Shown: positions 17,416 to 26,583 of the stretch, in pieces
Layout: each line of letters opens with the position of its first letter
How positions within the stretch are numbered: the stretch's first letter is position 1
NCBI GenBank assembly: GCA_018261755.1
Contig: JAGTRJ010000023.1
Span: 1-64,000, forward strand
Length of the DNA stretch: 64,000 nt
Direction: 5' to 3'
Origin: Burkholderiaceae bacterium
GTDB lineage: Bacteria; Pseudomonadota; Gammaproteobacteria; Burkholderiales; Burkholderiaceae_D
The notes under the pieces: generated by a model
Databases searched by the model: none
Told to the model about the DNA's origin: nothing
Seen by the model: only the letters and a program-made list of their open reading frames with translations
Position numbers and translations under genes: made by a program

Positions 17416-18357
17416 ATGAATATCCATCAACTTCGCTTCGTGCGCGAAGCGGTGCGCCAGAATTTCAACCTGACCGAGGCGGCGAAGGCGCTGTTCACGT
17501 CGCAGCCGGGCGTGTCGAAGGCGATCATCGAGCTGGAAGAAGAGCTGGGGGTCGATATCTTCCGCAGGCATGGCAAGCGCATTCGCGGGCTGACCGAGCC
17601 GGGACGCGCGATCCTGAAATCGGTCGAGCTGATCATGCAGGAAGTCGATGGCTTGCGCCGCATCGGGCGCGAATTCGCGGCGCAGGACAGCGGCAGCCTG
17701 ACGATAGCGACCACTCACACCCAGGCGCGCTACACGCTGCCGTCGGTGGTGCAGGCGTTCATGCAGAAATTCCCCAAGGTGCGGCTGTCGCTGCTGCAGG
17801 GCAGTCCGAGGCAGATCGTTGACATGGTGATGCGCGATCAGGCCGATCTGGCGATTGCGACCGAGGCGATCGAGGACGCCGATGGGCTGGTGGCGCTGCC
17901 GTGCTCGCAGTGGGAGCATGTGCTGGTGGTGCCGCCCGAGCATCCGCTGTTGCAGTCGAAGCAGATCATGCTGGAAGAGATTGCCGGCCATCCGCTGATC
18001 ACTTATGACAGCGCGTTTACCGGCCGCAGCAAGATCGACGATGCGTTCGCGCGGCGCGATCTAAAACCGGACGTGCTGCTGGAGGCGATCGATGCCGACG
18101 TGATCAAGACTTACGTCGAGCTTGGCATGGGCGTCGGCATCATGGCCGGCATGGCGTTCGATGCCGAGCGCGACAAGAATCTGCGCGCGATTCCGGTCGG
18201 GCATCTGTTCGGCATGAATGTGTCGCGCCTCGCGCTCAAGCAGGGCGCCTATCTGCGCGGCTATGTGTATGCGTTCGTCGAGCTGCTGGCCCCGGCGCTG
18301 AACCGCAAACTGGTCGAAAAGGCGATGGCGGGCGAACGGGGCGGCTACGAGCTGTAA
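17416..18357 (+). CDS. cysB: LysR-family regulator CysB
   Basis: A 313-residue LysR-type activator of sulfur assimilation that responds to N-acetylserine. The helix-turn-helix is around residues 17-40 (NLTEAAKALFTSQPGVSKAI), and the sequence IHQLRFVREAVRQNFNLTEAA is characteristic of the CysB/Cbl branch. The effector domain carries TTHTQARYTLP, the segment that binds the ligand in CysB. Cbl is the closest alternative. It is monocistronic and followed by repeat copy 3 within 15 bases of the stop. Confidence 0.92.
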   Translation: MNIHQLRFVREAVRQNFNLTEAAKALFTSQPGVSKAIIELEEELGVDIFRRHGKRIRGLTEPGRAILKSVELIMQEVDGLRRIGREFAAQDSGSLTIATTHTQARYTLPSVVQAFMQKFPKVRLSLLQGSPRQIVDMVMRDQADLAIATEAIEDADGLVALPCSQWEHVLVVPPEHPLLQSKQIMLEEIAGHPLITYDSAFTGRSKIDDAFARRDLKPDVLLEAIDADVIKTYVELGMGVGIMAGMAFDAERDKNLRAIPVGHLFGMNVSRLALKQGAYLRGYVYAFVELLAPALNRKLVEKAMAGERGGYEL

Positions 18358-18370
18358 TCACGCCTGCGCA

Positions 18371-18450
18371 AGGCTGAAAAATACTCTAGGCAGTATTTCT
18401 GATGCGCCTCTGAAAATGTGGCCGAATCGGCGTGTTTGGCCACATACTCC
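18371..18450 (+). repeat. Dispersed palindromic element, copy 3 (short form)
   Basis: Core form: GAAAAATACTCT, then CAGTATTT, then ATGTGGCC (18416-18423) pairing perfectly with GGCCACAT (18438-18445), and the end ACTCC. This copy shows the second stem at its clearest. Its first 30 bases match the other copies; the middle is diverged. It follows cysB in the same orientation. Confidence 0.75.
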
Positions 18451-18561
18451 GTCAGTTCAATTGGCGTCCCGGTTTTTTGCCGGTTTTTGCTATACTCATG
18501 GGTTATCGAATGCCATGGCGATGTGCCACCCCGAGTTTTGATATTCCGAGGAGATTCAACG

Positions 18562-18681
18562 ATGTCGCTTAACCAGCAAGAGCAGGAAATGTTGGCGCGT
18601 TTGCGCGCGAGGTTGTTGCAGGGTCACCGGCCACGCGGGCAGCGATGCTGCGTCAGGATCCGCAGTCAGCGGCCATCATGA
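18562..18681 (+). other. Short leader frame, possible displaced start of the restriction-enzyme fragment
   Basis: A GAGGAG ribosome site at about 18548 precedes an ATG at 18562. It opens MSLNQQEQEMLARLRARL and then runs out of frame with the following gene. A one-base backward shift around 18609 would join it to the frame that reads REVVAGSPATRAAML and continues into the specificity domain. This could be a frameshifted start, a sequencing error, or chance. Confidence 0.4.
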
Positions 18682-19514
18682 AACCTTTCGTTGCGGGCAG
18701 GGATGCTGATAAATGGCTGTTCGGCCAGCCGAGTCGCTGGTTGCTGCATTTGCCGGCGGGCGAGGTCAATCTGGACGATTACCCGGCAGTGCGGCAGCAT
18801 CTTGAGTCGCATCGCGCCGAGCTGGAAAAGCGTCCGGCGCGGCAGAAATGGTACGAGCTGGATGGCGATCACACCGTTGCCGCCGAAACCGAGGCGCAAG
18901 CCAAAATCATCTTTTTCCAGGATGTCGGCAGGCTGATGTTTGCGCTCGATCATAGCGGTGCGCACTTCGACGCCAGCGGTTTTTCGATCCCGCGCGAAGA
19001 CTATTATCTGCTTGGCATGCTCAATTCGAAACTGCTGCGGTTCCTGATCGAGAGCCAGGTGAAGCAAAGCGGTGAAGCTGCTGGCGTGCAGTCCGCGCAT
19101 CTGGAAGCACTGCCTTGTCCAATACCGCTGCTGGAACACAAAACGATGATTGGTTCGACTTCGCACTACTGTGTGAAGCTGGCGAACGAGCGCGAGGGTT
19201 TCCATGCGCACATGCACCAGGAGATTGCGCAGCATCTGGCGCCTGGCGGCACGGTGGATGAATTGAGTGAGCAACTGCTGGGCTGGCATTTGCTCGACAT
19301 TGTCAGTTTTCAGGAAGAAGTCCAGCGCCAGTTCGGCACCGGCATCGCGGACGACATGCTGCCGTCGTGGGACGGATTGCTGCGCGAAGCGAAGCAGCAA
19401 CTGAGCCTGATCGACGCCGACCTGTGGCGGGCCGAGCAGCAGATTGACCAATGCATGTACGCGATGTTCGAATTGACGGAAGAAGAAATCGAACTGATGA
19501 ACAAGCGTTACTGA
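18645..19514 (+). CDS. Orphan TaqI-like C-terminal specificity domain (type IIG restriction-modification remnant)
   Basis: A 289-residue protein resembling the C-terminal target-recognition half of type IIG enzymes and PglX-type methyltransferases. Characteristic phrases are MKPFVAGRDADKW, VNLDDYPAVRQHLESHRAEL, KWYELDGD, DYYLLGMLNSKLLRFL and the closing FELTEEEIELMNKRY. The nuclease and methyltransferase parts (about 600-900 residues in relatives) are absent, and no NPPY motif is seen nearby. In the same frame, family-like sequence continues upstream to about 18609 without an ATG, so the start is uncertain and the gene is probably a broken remnant. Confidence 0.65.
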   Translation: MLRQDPQSAAIMKPFVAGRDADKWLFGQPSRWLLHLPAGEVNLDDYPAVRQHLESHRAELEKRPARQKWYELDGDHTVAAETEAQAKIIFFQDVGRLMFALDHSGAHFDASGFSIPREDYYLLGMLNSKLLRFLIESQVKQSGEAAGVQSAHLEALPCPIPLLEHKTMIGSTSHYCVKLANEREGFHAHMHQEIAQHLAPGGTVDELSEQLLGWHLLDIVSFQEEVQRQFGTGIADDMLPSWDGLLREAKQQLSLIDADLWRAEQQIDQCMYAMFELTEEEIELMNKRY

Positions 19515-19640
19515 ACCATATTGCAGAATAACCAGAAAGTTGTTTAATTGATTACGCTAAGTGTATAATTTGCTTGCGTTTTTTTGAGAAGTTGCTAGAC
19601 TTCTGGCATTCTGTTTTGTGTTTGGTTCAGGGAGGTGCCC

Positions 19641-20774
19641 ATGTTAAAGGCCGTGTGCGGGGTTGTTTTTTCGCTTCTTCTGGGATCGGTGGCAGTGACT
19701 CAGGCGCAGGCAGCGCCTAAAAAGGCAACCGCTACGACAAAGAAGGCTGCAGCAAAACAGGCAAAATCCAGGCACAAGGCCAGAGTGGCCGCCAAATCCG
19801 GAAAACAGACCAAATCCGCCGCTGCGCGCGGTGAGCGCCAGCAAGCCGTGGCGCGAGGGCGCACGGTCAGGAAGGTCGTCGTCGTTAACGGCCGGCGCAA
19901 GGTGGTGTACCAGCGGGTCGCAGCCAGAAATGCGGTGGTCACACCTGCCGTGGCCAGCGCGGGCGACTTGGCTGGCCTGAACCGTACCCGTGATCCACTG
20001 GAACTGAAATCGAATGTTGCGCTGGTGCTCGACCAGAGCAGCGGCAATGCGCTGTTGTCGAAGAATGCCGACGTGGCGCTGCCAATCGCCTCGATTACCA
20101 AGCTGATGACGGCGCTGGTAGTGCTGGAGGCGCACCAGAACCTGCATGAAGTACTGGAAATCACCAACGATGACATTGATCGCGAGAAGAACACGACTTC
20201 GCGCTTGCGCATCGGTTCGCGTCTGTCACGCACCGACCTGTTGCACATTGCGCTGATGAGTTCGGAAAATCGTGCCGCCTCGGCGCTCGGCCGCAATTAT
20301 CCGGGCGGTACGCCAGCGTTTGTGGCAGCGATGAATGCAAAGGCCAAGTCGCTTGGCATGGTAAATACCCACTACGCCGATGCCAGCGGCCTCTCAAGCC
20401 GGAATGTTGCCAGCGCCAGCGATCTGGCCAAGCTGGTGCTGGTGGCATCGAAACAGCCGCTGCTGCGCCAATACTCGACCGACACGAAATACGTGGTCGA
20501 TACCGGCGGCCACATTCTGCAATATGCGAATACCAATCAACTGGTGAAGAACCCGGAGTGGGATATCAGCCTGCAAAAGACAGGTTACATTGCCGAGGCG
20601 GGCCGTTGCCTGGTGATGCAGGCGAAGGTGCAGGGACGGCCGGTGGTGATGGTATTCCTCGATTCGAAAGGCAAGCATTCGCGGCTGGGTGATGCAACGC
20701 GTGTGCGCAAGTGGCTGGCAAGCGATGGTCAGCACGCCACGCGGCGTGGCGGCAATGCGATTCCGCAGAGCTGA
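19641..20774 (+). CDS. pbpG: D-alanyl-D-alanine endopeptidase (PBP7-type, S11 family)
   Basis: A 377-residue low-molecular-weight penicillin-binding protein that cuts peptidoglycan cross-links in the periplasm. A signal peptide (residues 1-25, ending AQA) is followed by a Lys/Ala-rich stretch up to about residue 75, then the serine peptidase domain. All three active-site motifs are present: S151-x-x-K154 (SITK), S208-E-N210 and K313-T-G. The ATG at 19641 is chosen because GGAGG (19631-19635) precedes it; the GTG at 19635 overlaps that site. The basic linker is unusual in length and may bind the wall. Confidence 0.9.
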   Translation: MLKAVCGVVFSLLLGSVAVTQAQAAPKKATATTKKAAAKQAKSRHKARVAAKSGKQTKSAAARGERQQAVARGRTVRKVVVVNGRRKVVYQRVAARNAVVTPAVASAGDLAGLNRTRDPLELKSNVALVLDQSSGNALLSKNADVALPIASITKLMTALVVLEAHQNLHEVLEITNDDIDREKNTTSRLRIGSRLSRTDLLHIALMSSENRAASALGRNYPGGTPAFVAAMNAKAKSLGMVNTHYADASGLSSRNVASASDLAKLVLVASKQPLLRQYSTDTKYVVDTGGHILQYANTNQLVKNPEWDISLQKTGYIAEAGRCLVMQAKVQGRPVVMVFLDSKGKHSRLGDATRVRKWLASDGQHATRRGGNAIPQS

Positions 20775-20789
20775 GTCAGCTTTTCCCGT

Positions 20790-21563
20790 TTATCCGGCGG
20801 CGGCGTAACCTAGCGCCGCCGAAATTTTTTCTGCCGCGCCGACCAGATCGGTTGTCCAGGCGTCGCGCAGCCGGTCGGCCGGTGCGGAAATCGACAACCC
20901 GGCGATCAATGCTCCGCCATCGTCGCGGATGGCGGCTGCGATGCAGCGCACACCTGGTTCCCATTCCTCATTGTCACGAGCGCAGCCGCTGGCGCGCACA
21001 TGGCGCAATTCCTGTTCCAGTCGCGCCAGTTCGGTGATTGAGTTGCGTGTTGTGCCGCGCAAGCCGGTGCGTTGCGCATAGGCTTGCACCGCTTGCGGCG
21101 GTTCTTCCGACAGGAACAGTTTTCCGGCGGAAGACAGGTGCAATGGCACATGTCCGCCGATGGCGCGCACCACCTGCATGCCGGAACCCTGCTGATATGC
21201 CTGATCGATATAGACGATTTCATCCCCCTGACGCACCGACAGGTTGACCGTCTGCCTCGTCTTGCGATGCAGTTCGCGTATCGGGCCGGCGGCAATATGG
21301 CGGATGTTCAGGCGGCTTTTGACCACGTTGCCCAGTTCCAGCAGCCGCAGACCAAGCCGGTAGGTGCCGGATTCGTCGCGGTCAACGAACCGCTTGGTGG
21401 CCATGTCGTTCAGGATGCGGTGCGCGGTGGACGGGTGCAGGCCGGACTGGCGCGCAAGTTCCTTAAGCGTTAGCGAATCCGGGGTGTGAGCCAGAATGTC
21501 GAGCAGCGAAGTCATGCGCTCGATGACTTGGATGGCGGTTTTGCCGGAAAGGTTGGTATCCAT
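20790..21563 (-). CDS. IclR-family transcriptional regulator
   Basis: A 257-residue IclR-type regulator. A winged helix-turn-helix lies at about residues 10-70 (LTLKELARQSGLHPSTAHRIL), followed by the effector-binding domain (SSAGKLFLSE, GVRCIAAAIRDDGG). The target operon is unknown. It is convergent with pbpG and divergent from dgkA, so it may regulate itself. The ATG at 21563 is preferred to 21584, as it lies closer to the conserved domain start. Confidence 0.9.
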   Translation of the reverse strand: MDTNLSGKTAIQVIERMTSLLDILAHTPDSLTLKELARQSGLHPSTAHRILNDMATKRFVDRDESGTYRLGLRLLELGNVVKSRLNIRHIAAGPIRELHRKTRQTVNLSVRQGDEIVYIDQAYQQGSGMQVVRAIGGHVPLHLSSAGKLFLSEEPPQAVQAYAQRTGLRGTTRNSITELARLEQELRHVRASGCARDNEEWEPGVRCIAAAIRDDGGALIAGLSISAPADRLRDAWTTDLVGAAEKISAALGYAAAG

Positions 21564-21674
21564 CGTATGTTTGTTATACCACAATGCAAAATGCGCGGCC
21601 GGTTTTTGGGTGCGGCATGGCAGTTTTTCGAATCAAGGCTCATAATGCTGGCTGCAAACGATAATGGGCAGAAT

Positions 21675-22070
21675 ATGAGCGAGCGGCAGCCGGTCAGCGA
21701 ATTCAAGAGCAAAAGTGGAGTGCGGCGGATTTTCGCCGCGTTTTTCTATTCAATCGATGGTCTGCTGGCTGCAATCCGATCCGAACATGCATTCCGGCAG
21801 GAATTGCTGCTGGCGGCAGTCGCGGCGGTGGTGGCGCTGCTGCTGCCAGTCAGCGCGCTGGAAAAGCTGCTGCTGATCGGCGTGATGGTGCTGGTGTTGA
21901 TCGTCGAACTGCTGAATTCCGCCGTCGAGGCGGTGGTTGATCGCGTGTCGCTCGAACGCCACCCGCTGTCGAAGAATGCGAAGGATTTTGGCAGCGCCGC
22001 CGTGTTGCTGGCACTGCTTTTGGCTGGCGCGGCCTGGGCGGTCGTGCTGTGGCGCTGGTGGTCTGCGTGA
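21675..22070 (+). CDS. dgkA: Diacylglycerol kinase (prokaryotic, DgkA type)
   Basis: A 131-residue integral membrane kinase that converts diacylglycerol to phosphatidic acid, recycling lipid from glycan and LPS modification. Three membrane segments are visible. The catalytic and metal-binding core is in LLNSAVEAVVDRVS, and the N-terminal amphipathic part contains AFRQELLLA. Length is close to the usual 120. An ATG at 21645 preceded by AAGG is an alternative start adding 10 residues. Repeat copy 4 follows 23 bases after the stop. Confidence 0.93.
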   Translation: MSERQPVSEFKSKSGVRRIFAAFFYSIDGLLAAIRSEHAFRQELLLAAVAAVVALLLPVSALEKLLLIGVMVLVLIVELLNSAVEAVVDRVSLERHPLSKNAKDFGSAAVLLALLLAGAAWAVVLWRWWSA

Positions 22071-22093
22071 ACTCCGCTGTTTGGGCAGACCGT

Positions 22094-22168
22094 GGGGTAT
22101 CACTGAAAACAGTGCTGGCGGGCCACAGTTTCCGCGGCACTTTGAAAATACAGCCGGGAGTATTTTTT
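22094..22168 (-). repeat. Dispersed palindromic element, copy 4 (short form)
   Basis: The reverse complement reads like copies 1 and 2: AAAAAATACTCCCGGCTGTATTTTC, then GTGCCGCGG, CTGTGGCCCG, and TGATACCCC at the end. It lies between the plus-strand genes dgkA and ppx, so their transcript would carry GGGGTATCAC...GGGAGTATTTTTT, ending in the hairpin and T run. The segment GCCGGGAGTAT (22153-22163) is identical to sequence at the end of tRNA-Leu (44333-44343). Confidence 0.85.
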
Positions 22169-22246
22169 GCTGAATTTTGCTGAATATAGTGTTGCAACGG
22201 GTGCCGGTTGGCACGAACGGGGCCGAAGCGGCGTTGAGGTGGTTTG

Positions 22247-23701
22247 ATGCTGGCCGCGATTGACTTGGGTTCAAACAGTTTTCGCCTGCATGTAGGCCAG
22301 CATGATGGCGAAAAGATTGCCGTGGTTGCCAGCGCGCGCGAACCAACACGGCTGGCTGCTGGGCTGGACCAGGCGGGCTATCTGACGCATGCGTCGATGG
22401 ATCGCGCAATGGTCGCGCTGGAACGGCTGGGCGAAGTGTTGCGCCAGCATCCGCTCGACGATGTGCGCGCGGTGGCAACGAACACGATGCGCATCGCGGG
22501 CAATGCGGCCGAATTTTTGCCGGTGGCGGAAAAGGCGCTTGGCTGTCCCATCGAAATCATTTCCGGCGAGGAAGAGGCGCGGCTGATTTACCTTGGCATT
22601 GCGAATCAGCTGGCGACCCCCGGCGAGCGACGGCTGGTGATCGATATCGGCGGCGGTTCGACCGAGCTGATTCTCGGCTGTGGTAAGGAAATCGAGCGGG
22701 CTGAATCGATCGGCATCGGTACCGTGCAGCAGAGCATGACCTTCTTTCCGGATGGTCGGATTGATGCCAGCGCGTTCGAGCAGGCGATCCTGTATGCGCG
22801 CAGCCGTTTCGAGGATGTGTTCTCGCCGCAGCAGAAACCGTGGAAAAACGTTTACGGTTCATCCGGCACGATGCGCGCCATTGCTGAAATCATTTCCCGG
22901 AACAATCTTGGCGACGGCGAGTTTTCGCGCGTCAGCATGGAGGCGCTCAAGGAGAAGATGATCGCCTTCGGTCGCATCGATCGGCTGGAATTCGACAAGC
23001 TGCGTCCGGATCGGGTTGAATCGCTGGTGGGCGGATTGTCCATCCTGCTCGGGTTGACGCAGGAAATGGACATCGACGCGCTGTCGCCGATTGAAGGTGG
23101 TTTGCGGCTGGGCGTGATGTGGGATTTGCATCTGCGCGCGACCCAGCGCGACCGGCGCGAACAGTCTGTGCGCAGCTTCCTGCAGCGTTTTGCTGCGGAC
23201 GAATCGCGTGCGAATCAGGTTGCCGATTACGCGCTGGCGCTGTATGGCCAGCTCAAGCCGGGGACGGATGCATTTTCGAAATTGCTGCGCTGGAGCGCGG
23301 TGCTGCACGAAGTTGGCCTGGCGGTGTCGCCGACGAATTACCACAAGCACGGCGCCTATTTGATCGAGAATGCCGACTTGCCGGGCTTTACCACGCGCGA
23401 ACAACGAACCATGGGGCGTTTCATCCTCGGACAGAAGGGCAATCTGCGCAAGCTTGATGGTGCGCTGAATGAACCGGATATTGCCAAAGCCGTGCTGGCA
23501 TTGCGGCTGGCGGTCATGTTCATGCATTCGCGCATCGATGTCGATGTCAGCGAAATGCGCGTGAAAATGAAAAATCGCATCGATCTCGAATTCAGGCTCG
23601 ATCAGATGTCGATGCACCCCACACTGCCTTACTGGATCGAACAGGAGCGCAAATTTTGGGGCGATGTCGGGATGATATTCAACGTCAAAACCAGAGGATA
23701 G
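22247..23701 (+). CDS. ppx: Exopolyphosphatase (Ppx/GppA family)
   Basis: A 484-residue ASKHA-fold phosphatase that releases phosphate from the ends of polyphosphate, and in some members converts pppGpp to ppGpp. The phosphate-binding loop AAIDLGSNSFRL is at the N-terminus, the second glycine loop VIDIGGGSTELI follows, and an HD-like C-terminal domain contains the HEVGLAVS segment. The ATG at 22247 stands six bases after GAGGT. ppk lies about 5 kb away in this window. Ppx and GppA cannot be told apart from sequence alone; the polyphosphate context favours Ppx. Confidence 0.88.
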   Translation: MLAAIDLGSNSFRLHVGQHDGEKIAVVASAREPTRLAAGLDQAGYLTHASMDRAMVALERLGEVLRQHPLDDVRAVATNTMRIAGNAAEFLPVAEKALGCPIEIISGEEEARLIYLGIANQLATPGERRLVIDIGGGSTELILGCGKEIERAESIGIGTVQQSMTFFPDGRIDASAFEQAILYARSRFEDVFSPQQKPWKNVYGSSGTMRAIAEIISRNNLGDGEFSRVSMEALKEKMIAFGRIDRLEFDKLRPDRVESLVGGLSILLGLTQEMDIDALSPIEGGLRLGVMWDLHLRATQRDRREQSVRSFLQRFAADESRANQVADYALALYGQLKPGTDAFSKLLRWSAVLHEVGLAVSPTNYHKHGAYLIENADLPGFTTREQRTMGRFILGQKGNLRKLDGALNEPDIAKAVLALRLAVMFMHSRIDVDVSEMRVKMKNRIDLEFRLDQMSMHPTLPYWIEQERKFWGDVGMIFNVKTRG

Positions 23702-23721
23702 CTGGCGGCGGCAGGCAGACG

Positions 23722-25428
23722 TTAATCGAAGTGCAGTTCGCCGTCGACATGTTCCGCCGTTTCTGGCGTCAGCGCCAGGCTGACTGCATGCGCGACGCTC
23801 AACCGGCTGATGCCCATGTCGGGAAACTCCAGCGCGATTGAATGTTGCAGCACGGTATATGGCGCATCCTTGACTCGCGCCAGCACCAGCCGTTTGCCTT
23901 GCGCGGCAACGAACACGGCCAGATCGCGCAGTGCTTCGATGCTGACGCTGTCCAGATCCGGGGATTCTTCCAGACTGAGCACGACTGCGTGCACCGAAGT
24001 GTCGGTGGCCAGGATCATTTGCCGCAAGCGGCTCATCATCCGGTCGGCATTGGCAAAAAACAGCGCCTGATCCGGGCGCAAGATGATTACGCCGGGAATG
24101 GCGCTCGCTCTGGGAAAGGTCGCCATGTTCACGAAATCGTGTTCGCGCCGGCCATGTCGTCCGAGCTGCGCCACGGTCGCGGCCGACATCTGGCGCAGCA
24201 TCAGGAAAATGCTGATGCCGACGGCAACCAGCAAGCCGTCGAGCACGCCTAGCGCCAGCACTGCAATCACTGCGGCGACGATCACGACATGGTCACGGCG
24301 CCAAGCAAAATACGGCCTGAATGTTGCCAGCGTCAGCGTGTGGCTGACCGCGTGGATGACGATGGCGGCCAGCACCGGCTTGGGAATCAGCGCAATCGCT
24401 GGCAATAGCGTCAGCACGACCGGCAGTACGACCAGCGCGGCCACGAAGCCGGACAGGCGTGATTGCGCGCCCTGTTTTTCATTTGCCGCGGTGGCCGAAT
24501 AGCCGGCGCCAACCGGCATGCCATTGAACAGGCCGGAAACCAGATTACAGGCGCCCAGTGCGAGCAGATCGCGGTTCGGCAGCACGTCGTCGCCATGCTT
24601 GATGGCGAAGCTGCGGATCGAACTGTACGATTCCGCATACAGAATGAACGCCATCCCGAGGCCGATTTCACCGAGCTGCAGCCATTCGGCATTCGTGAGT
24701 TGCGGCAACGACGGCGTGGCCAGTCCCATTTCAATCGTGCCGACCAGCTTCACGCCATACGCAGGCAGATTCAGCCATTGACTGGCGACGATGCCGAGCA
24801 GCAGTACGATGACGCCGCCGGGAAGCAGGCGGATGCGCTCCAGCAGAAAGAGGAGGCCGAGCGATGCGGCGGCGATTGCCATGCTGGCCTGATTCCAGTG
24901 GTCGAATTGCCGTGCCAGTTCCAGCACGATATCGAACAGGCTTGAGCCTTCCGTCCTGACGCCGGCGATTTCCACGCATTGCTTGACGATGATGACGATC
25001 ACCAGCCCGAACGTGAATCCGCGCAGCACCGGCTTGGCGATGAAATCGGTCATGTTGCCCATTTTTGCCGCGCCGGCCAGCATAAACAGCACGCCGGTGA
25101 CCATCACCAGTCCGCCCGCCATCGTTAGCCGCATGGCCGGAGCGCCGTCGGACATCGAAGCCGAAGCGGCTGCCAGCAGGATGGCGGATGACGAGGTGGC
25201 GGACACGATAGCGAAACGGCTGCTGCCGAAAATCGCGTAGCAGACCAAACCTGCGAACAGCGCAAAAATGCCGGCTTGTGGCGGCATGTTGCCGATGCCG
25301 GAATAGGCCAGCGCCTGTGGCAGCAGCAGGCCGGCTAGCGACAGTCCGGCGATGAGGTCGTGCCAGCTTGGGCGCTGCTTGTTGCCGCCCATGCTGGCGG
25401 CGCCTGGTTCAGTGGTGGGTGGCGTCAT
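23722..25428 (-). CDS. SulP-family anion permease with STAS domain
   Basis: A 568-residue inner-membrane SLC26/SulP transporter for sulfate, bicarbonate or dicarboxylates. The N-terminal part has many hydrophobic segments and the SulP signature region GLLLPQALAYSGIGNMPPQAGI. The C-terminal cytoplasmic STAS domain spans about residues 440-555 (VIILRPDQALFFANAD, VVLSLEESPDLDSVSIEAL). Substrate cannot be read from the sequence. It is convergent with ppx, with a 20-base gap. Confidence 0.88.
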   Translation of the reverse strand: MTPPTTEPGAASMGGNKQRPSWHDLIAGLSLAGLLLPQALAYSGIGNMPPQAGIFALFAGLVCYAIFGSSRFAIVSATSSSAILLAAASASMSDGAPAMRLTMAGGLVMVTGVLFMLAGAAKMGNMTDFIAKPVLRGFTFGLVIVIIVKQCVEIAGVRTEGSSLFDIVLELARQFDHWNQASMAIAAASLGLLFLLERIRLLPGGVIVLLLGIVASQWLNLPAYGVKLVGTIEMGLATPSLPQLTNAEWLQLGEIGLGMAFILYAESYSSIRSFAIKHGDDVLPNRDLLALGACNLVSGLFNGMPVGAGYSATAANEKQGAQSRLSGFVAALVVLPVVLTLLPAIALIPKPVLAAIVIHAVSHTLTLATFRPYFAWRRDHVVIVAAVIAVLALGVLDGLLVAVGISIFLMLRQMSAATVAQLGRHGRREHDFVNMATFPRASAIPGVIILRPDQALFFANADRMMSRLRQMILATDTSVHAVVLSLEESPDLDSVSIEALRDLAVFVAAQGKRLVLARVKDAPYTVLQHSIALEFPDMGISRLSVAHAVSLALTPETAEHVDGELHFD

Positions 25429-25647
25429 GTTCCATCGCGAGATGTCCGTGCGTGACGGAGTCGGTTGCTGTTACGGCGGCAGCCGGATGCTGGCAGCGCC
25501 AATGGCTGCATGATACTGAATTTTGCCGTGAAACGCGGTGAAAACAGAGGCATTTGCCATTGTGTTGTTTGTCGTGCGTCTGGTTTGTTGTAATCTTTGC
25601 TTTAGGGGGCATCGCATGGGGCGAAGCGGGCATAGCGGGAGGTTGGC

Positions 25648-26568
25648 ATGGCAGTCAACTGGAAGTTGCCTTTGCGGCAGACATCGGGCGTAGCCGTCGT
25701 CGCCCAGACGTTGACACTGCCGGCGCGCGCTACGGTAGCGCAGGGCTTGCAGCAGATGGTCGCGAACTGCATGATGCAGATCCGGGGCAATGAAGCTGGT
25801 GTTGTCAGCGGATATGCCCCCGAATGCGTGCATCAGATGCGGGTCGGCTTGCGCCGGCTGAATTCGGCCTTGAAGCTGTTTCGCGACCTCGTGCCCTGTC
25901 CGCCGGAATTGCTGCTCGAACTGTCCTGGATTCGGCGCGAACTGGGTGCGGCGCGCGATTGGGAGGTGCTTGCGCATGAAACGCTGGCTGAAGTGCCGGC
26001 CATGGTGCCGGATGGATTGGCGCCGTTGCGCCAGGCGATTGCAAATCGCGCTGGCGGCAGCCGGCGACGGGTCGCGGCTGCGGTCAAGTCGCCGCGCTAT
26101 CTGCAGTGCATCGAGGTGTTCGAAAACTGGGTTGCCGGCATGGCGCATGATGATTCGGCGCTATTGAATGCGCCGCTGGCGGCATATGCAAAACTCGTGT
26201 TGAAGCGGCAGCATGCGCAGTTGATCAGGCGTGGCGCGAAGTTGCGCCACGCCGATGCGGAGCGCCGCCATCGGATGCGCATTGCGGCCAAGAAAATGCG
26301 CTATGCGGCGGAATTTTTCCAGTCGCTATGTGCGCCGACAAAAACGCGGGCCTACATCAAGGCGCTGGCGGGATTGCAGACGGTGATGGGCGAATTGAAC
26401 GATATCGTGGTGGCCGAGGAATTGTTGCGACAACTGGTCAAGCGGCAGCAGTTGCTGGCCGATGGCGCCTGGTTCGTTCGTGGTTATCTTGCCGGCCGCG
26501 GCACCGATGAATTGCGCGACCTGTTCAAGGCGTGGAAAGAATTCGGCCGGGTCGCGCCGCCGGTGTAA
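25648..26568 (+). CDS. CHAD domain protein (probable polyphosphate-binding)
   Basis: A 306-residue protein made almost entirely of a CHAD domain, a helical module with conserved basic residues that binds inorganic polyphosphate. The repeated H-x-x-R type motifs are seen in ECVHQMRVGLRRLNSALKLF (about residues 58-77) and in the second half RRHRMRIAAKKMRYAAEFF. No CYTH triphosphatase domain is attached. It lies between ppx and ppk, which fits a polyphosphate role. The start follows GGGAGG at 25641. Exact function is not known. Confidence 0.85.
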   Translation: MAVNWKLPLRQTSGVAVVAQTLTLPARATVAQGLQQMVANCMMQIRGNEAGVVSGYAPECVHQMRVGLRRLNSALKLFRDLVPCPPELLLELSWIRRELGAARDWEVLAHETLAEVPAMVPDGLAPLRQAIANRAGGSRRRVAAAVKSPRYLQCIEVFENWVAGMAHDDSALLNAPLAAYAKLVLKRQHAQLIRRGAKLRHADAERRHRMRIAAKKMRYAAEFFQSLCAPTKTRAYIKALAGLQTVMGELNDIVVAEELLRQLVKRQQLLADGAWFVRGYLAGRGTDELRDLFKAWKEFGRVAPPV

Positions 26569-26583
26569 TGGGCCGAGCTTCGT

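Noticed and set aside
18358-19514. Complete restriction-modification or BREX locus
   Set aside because: Only a C-terminal specificity region is present; neighbours are cysB and a penicillin-binding protein, with no methylase, nuclease or pgl/brx genes.
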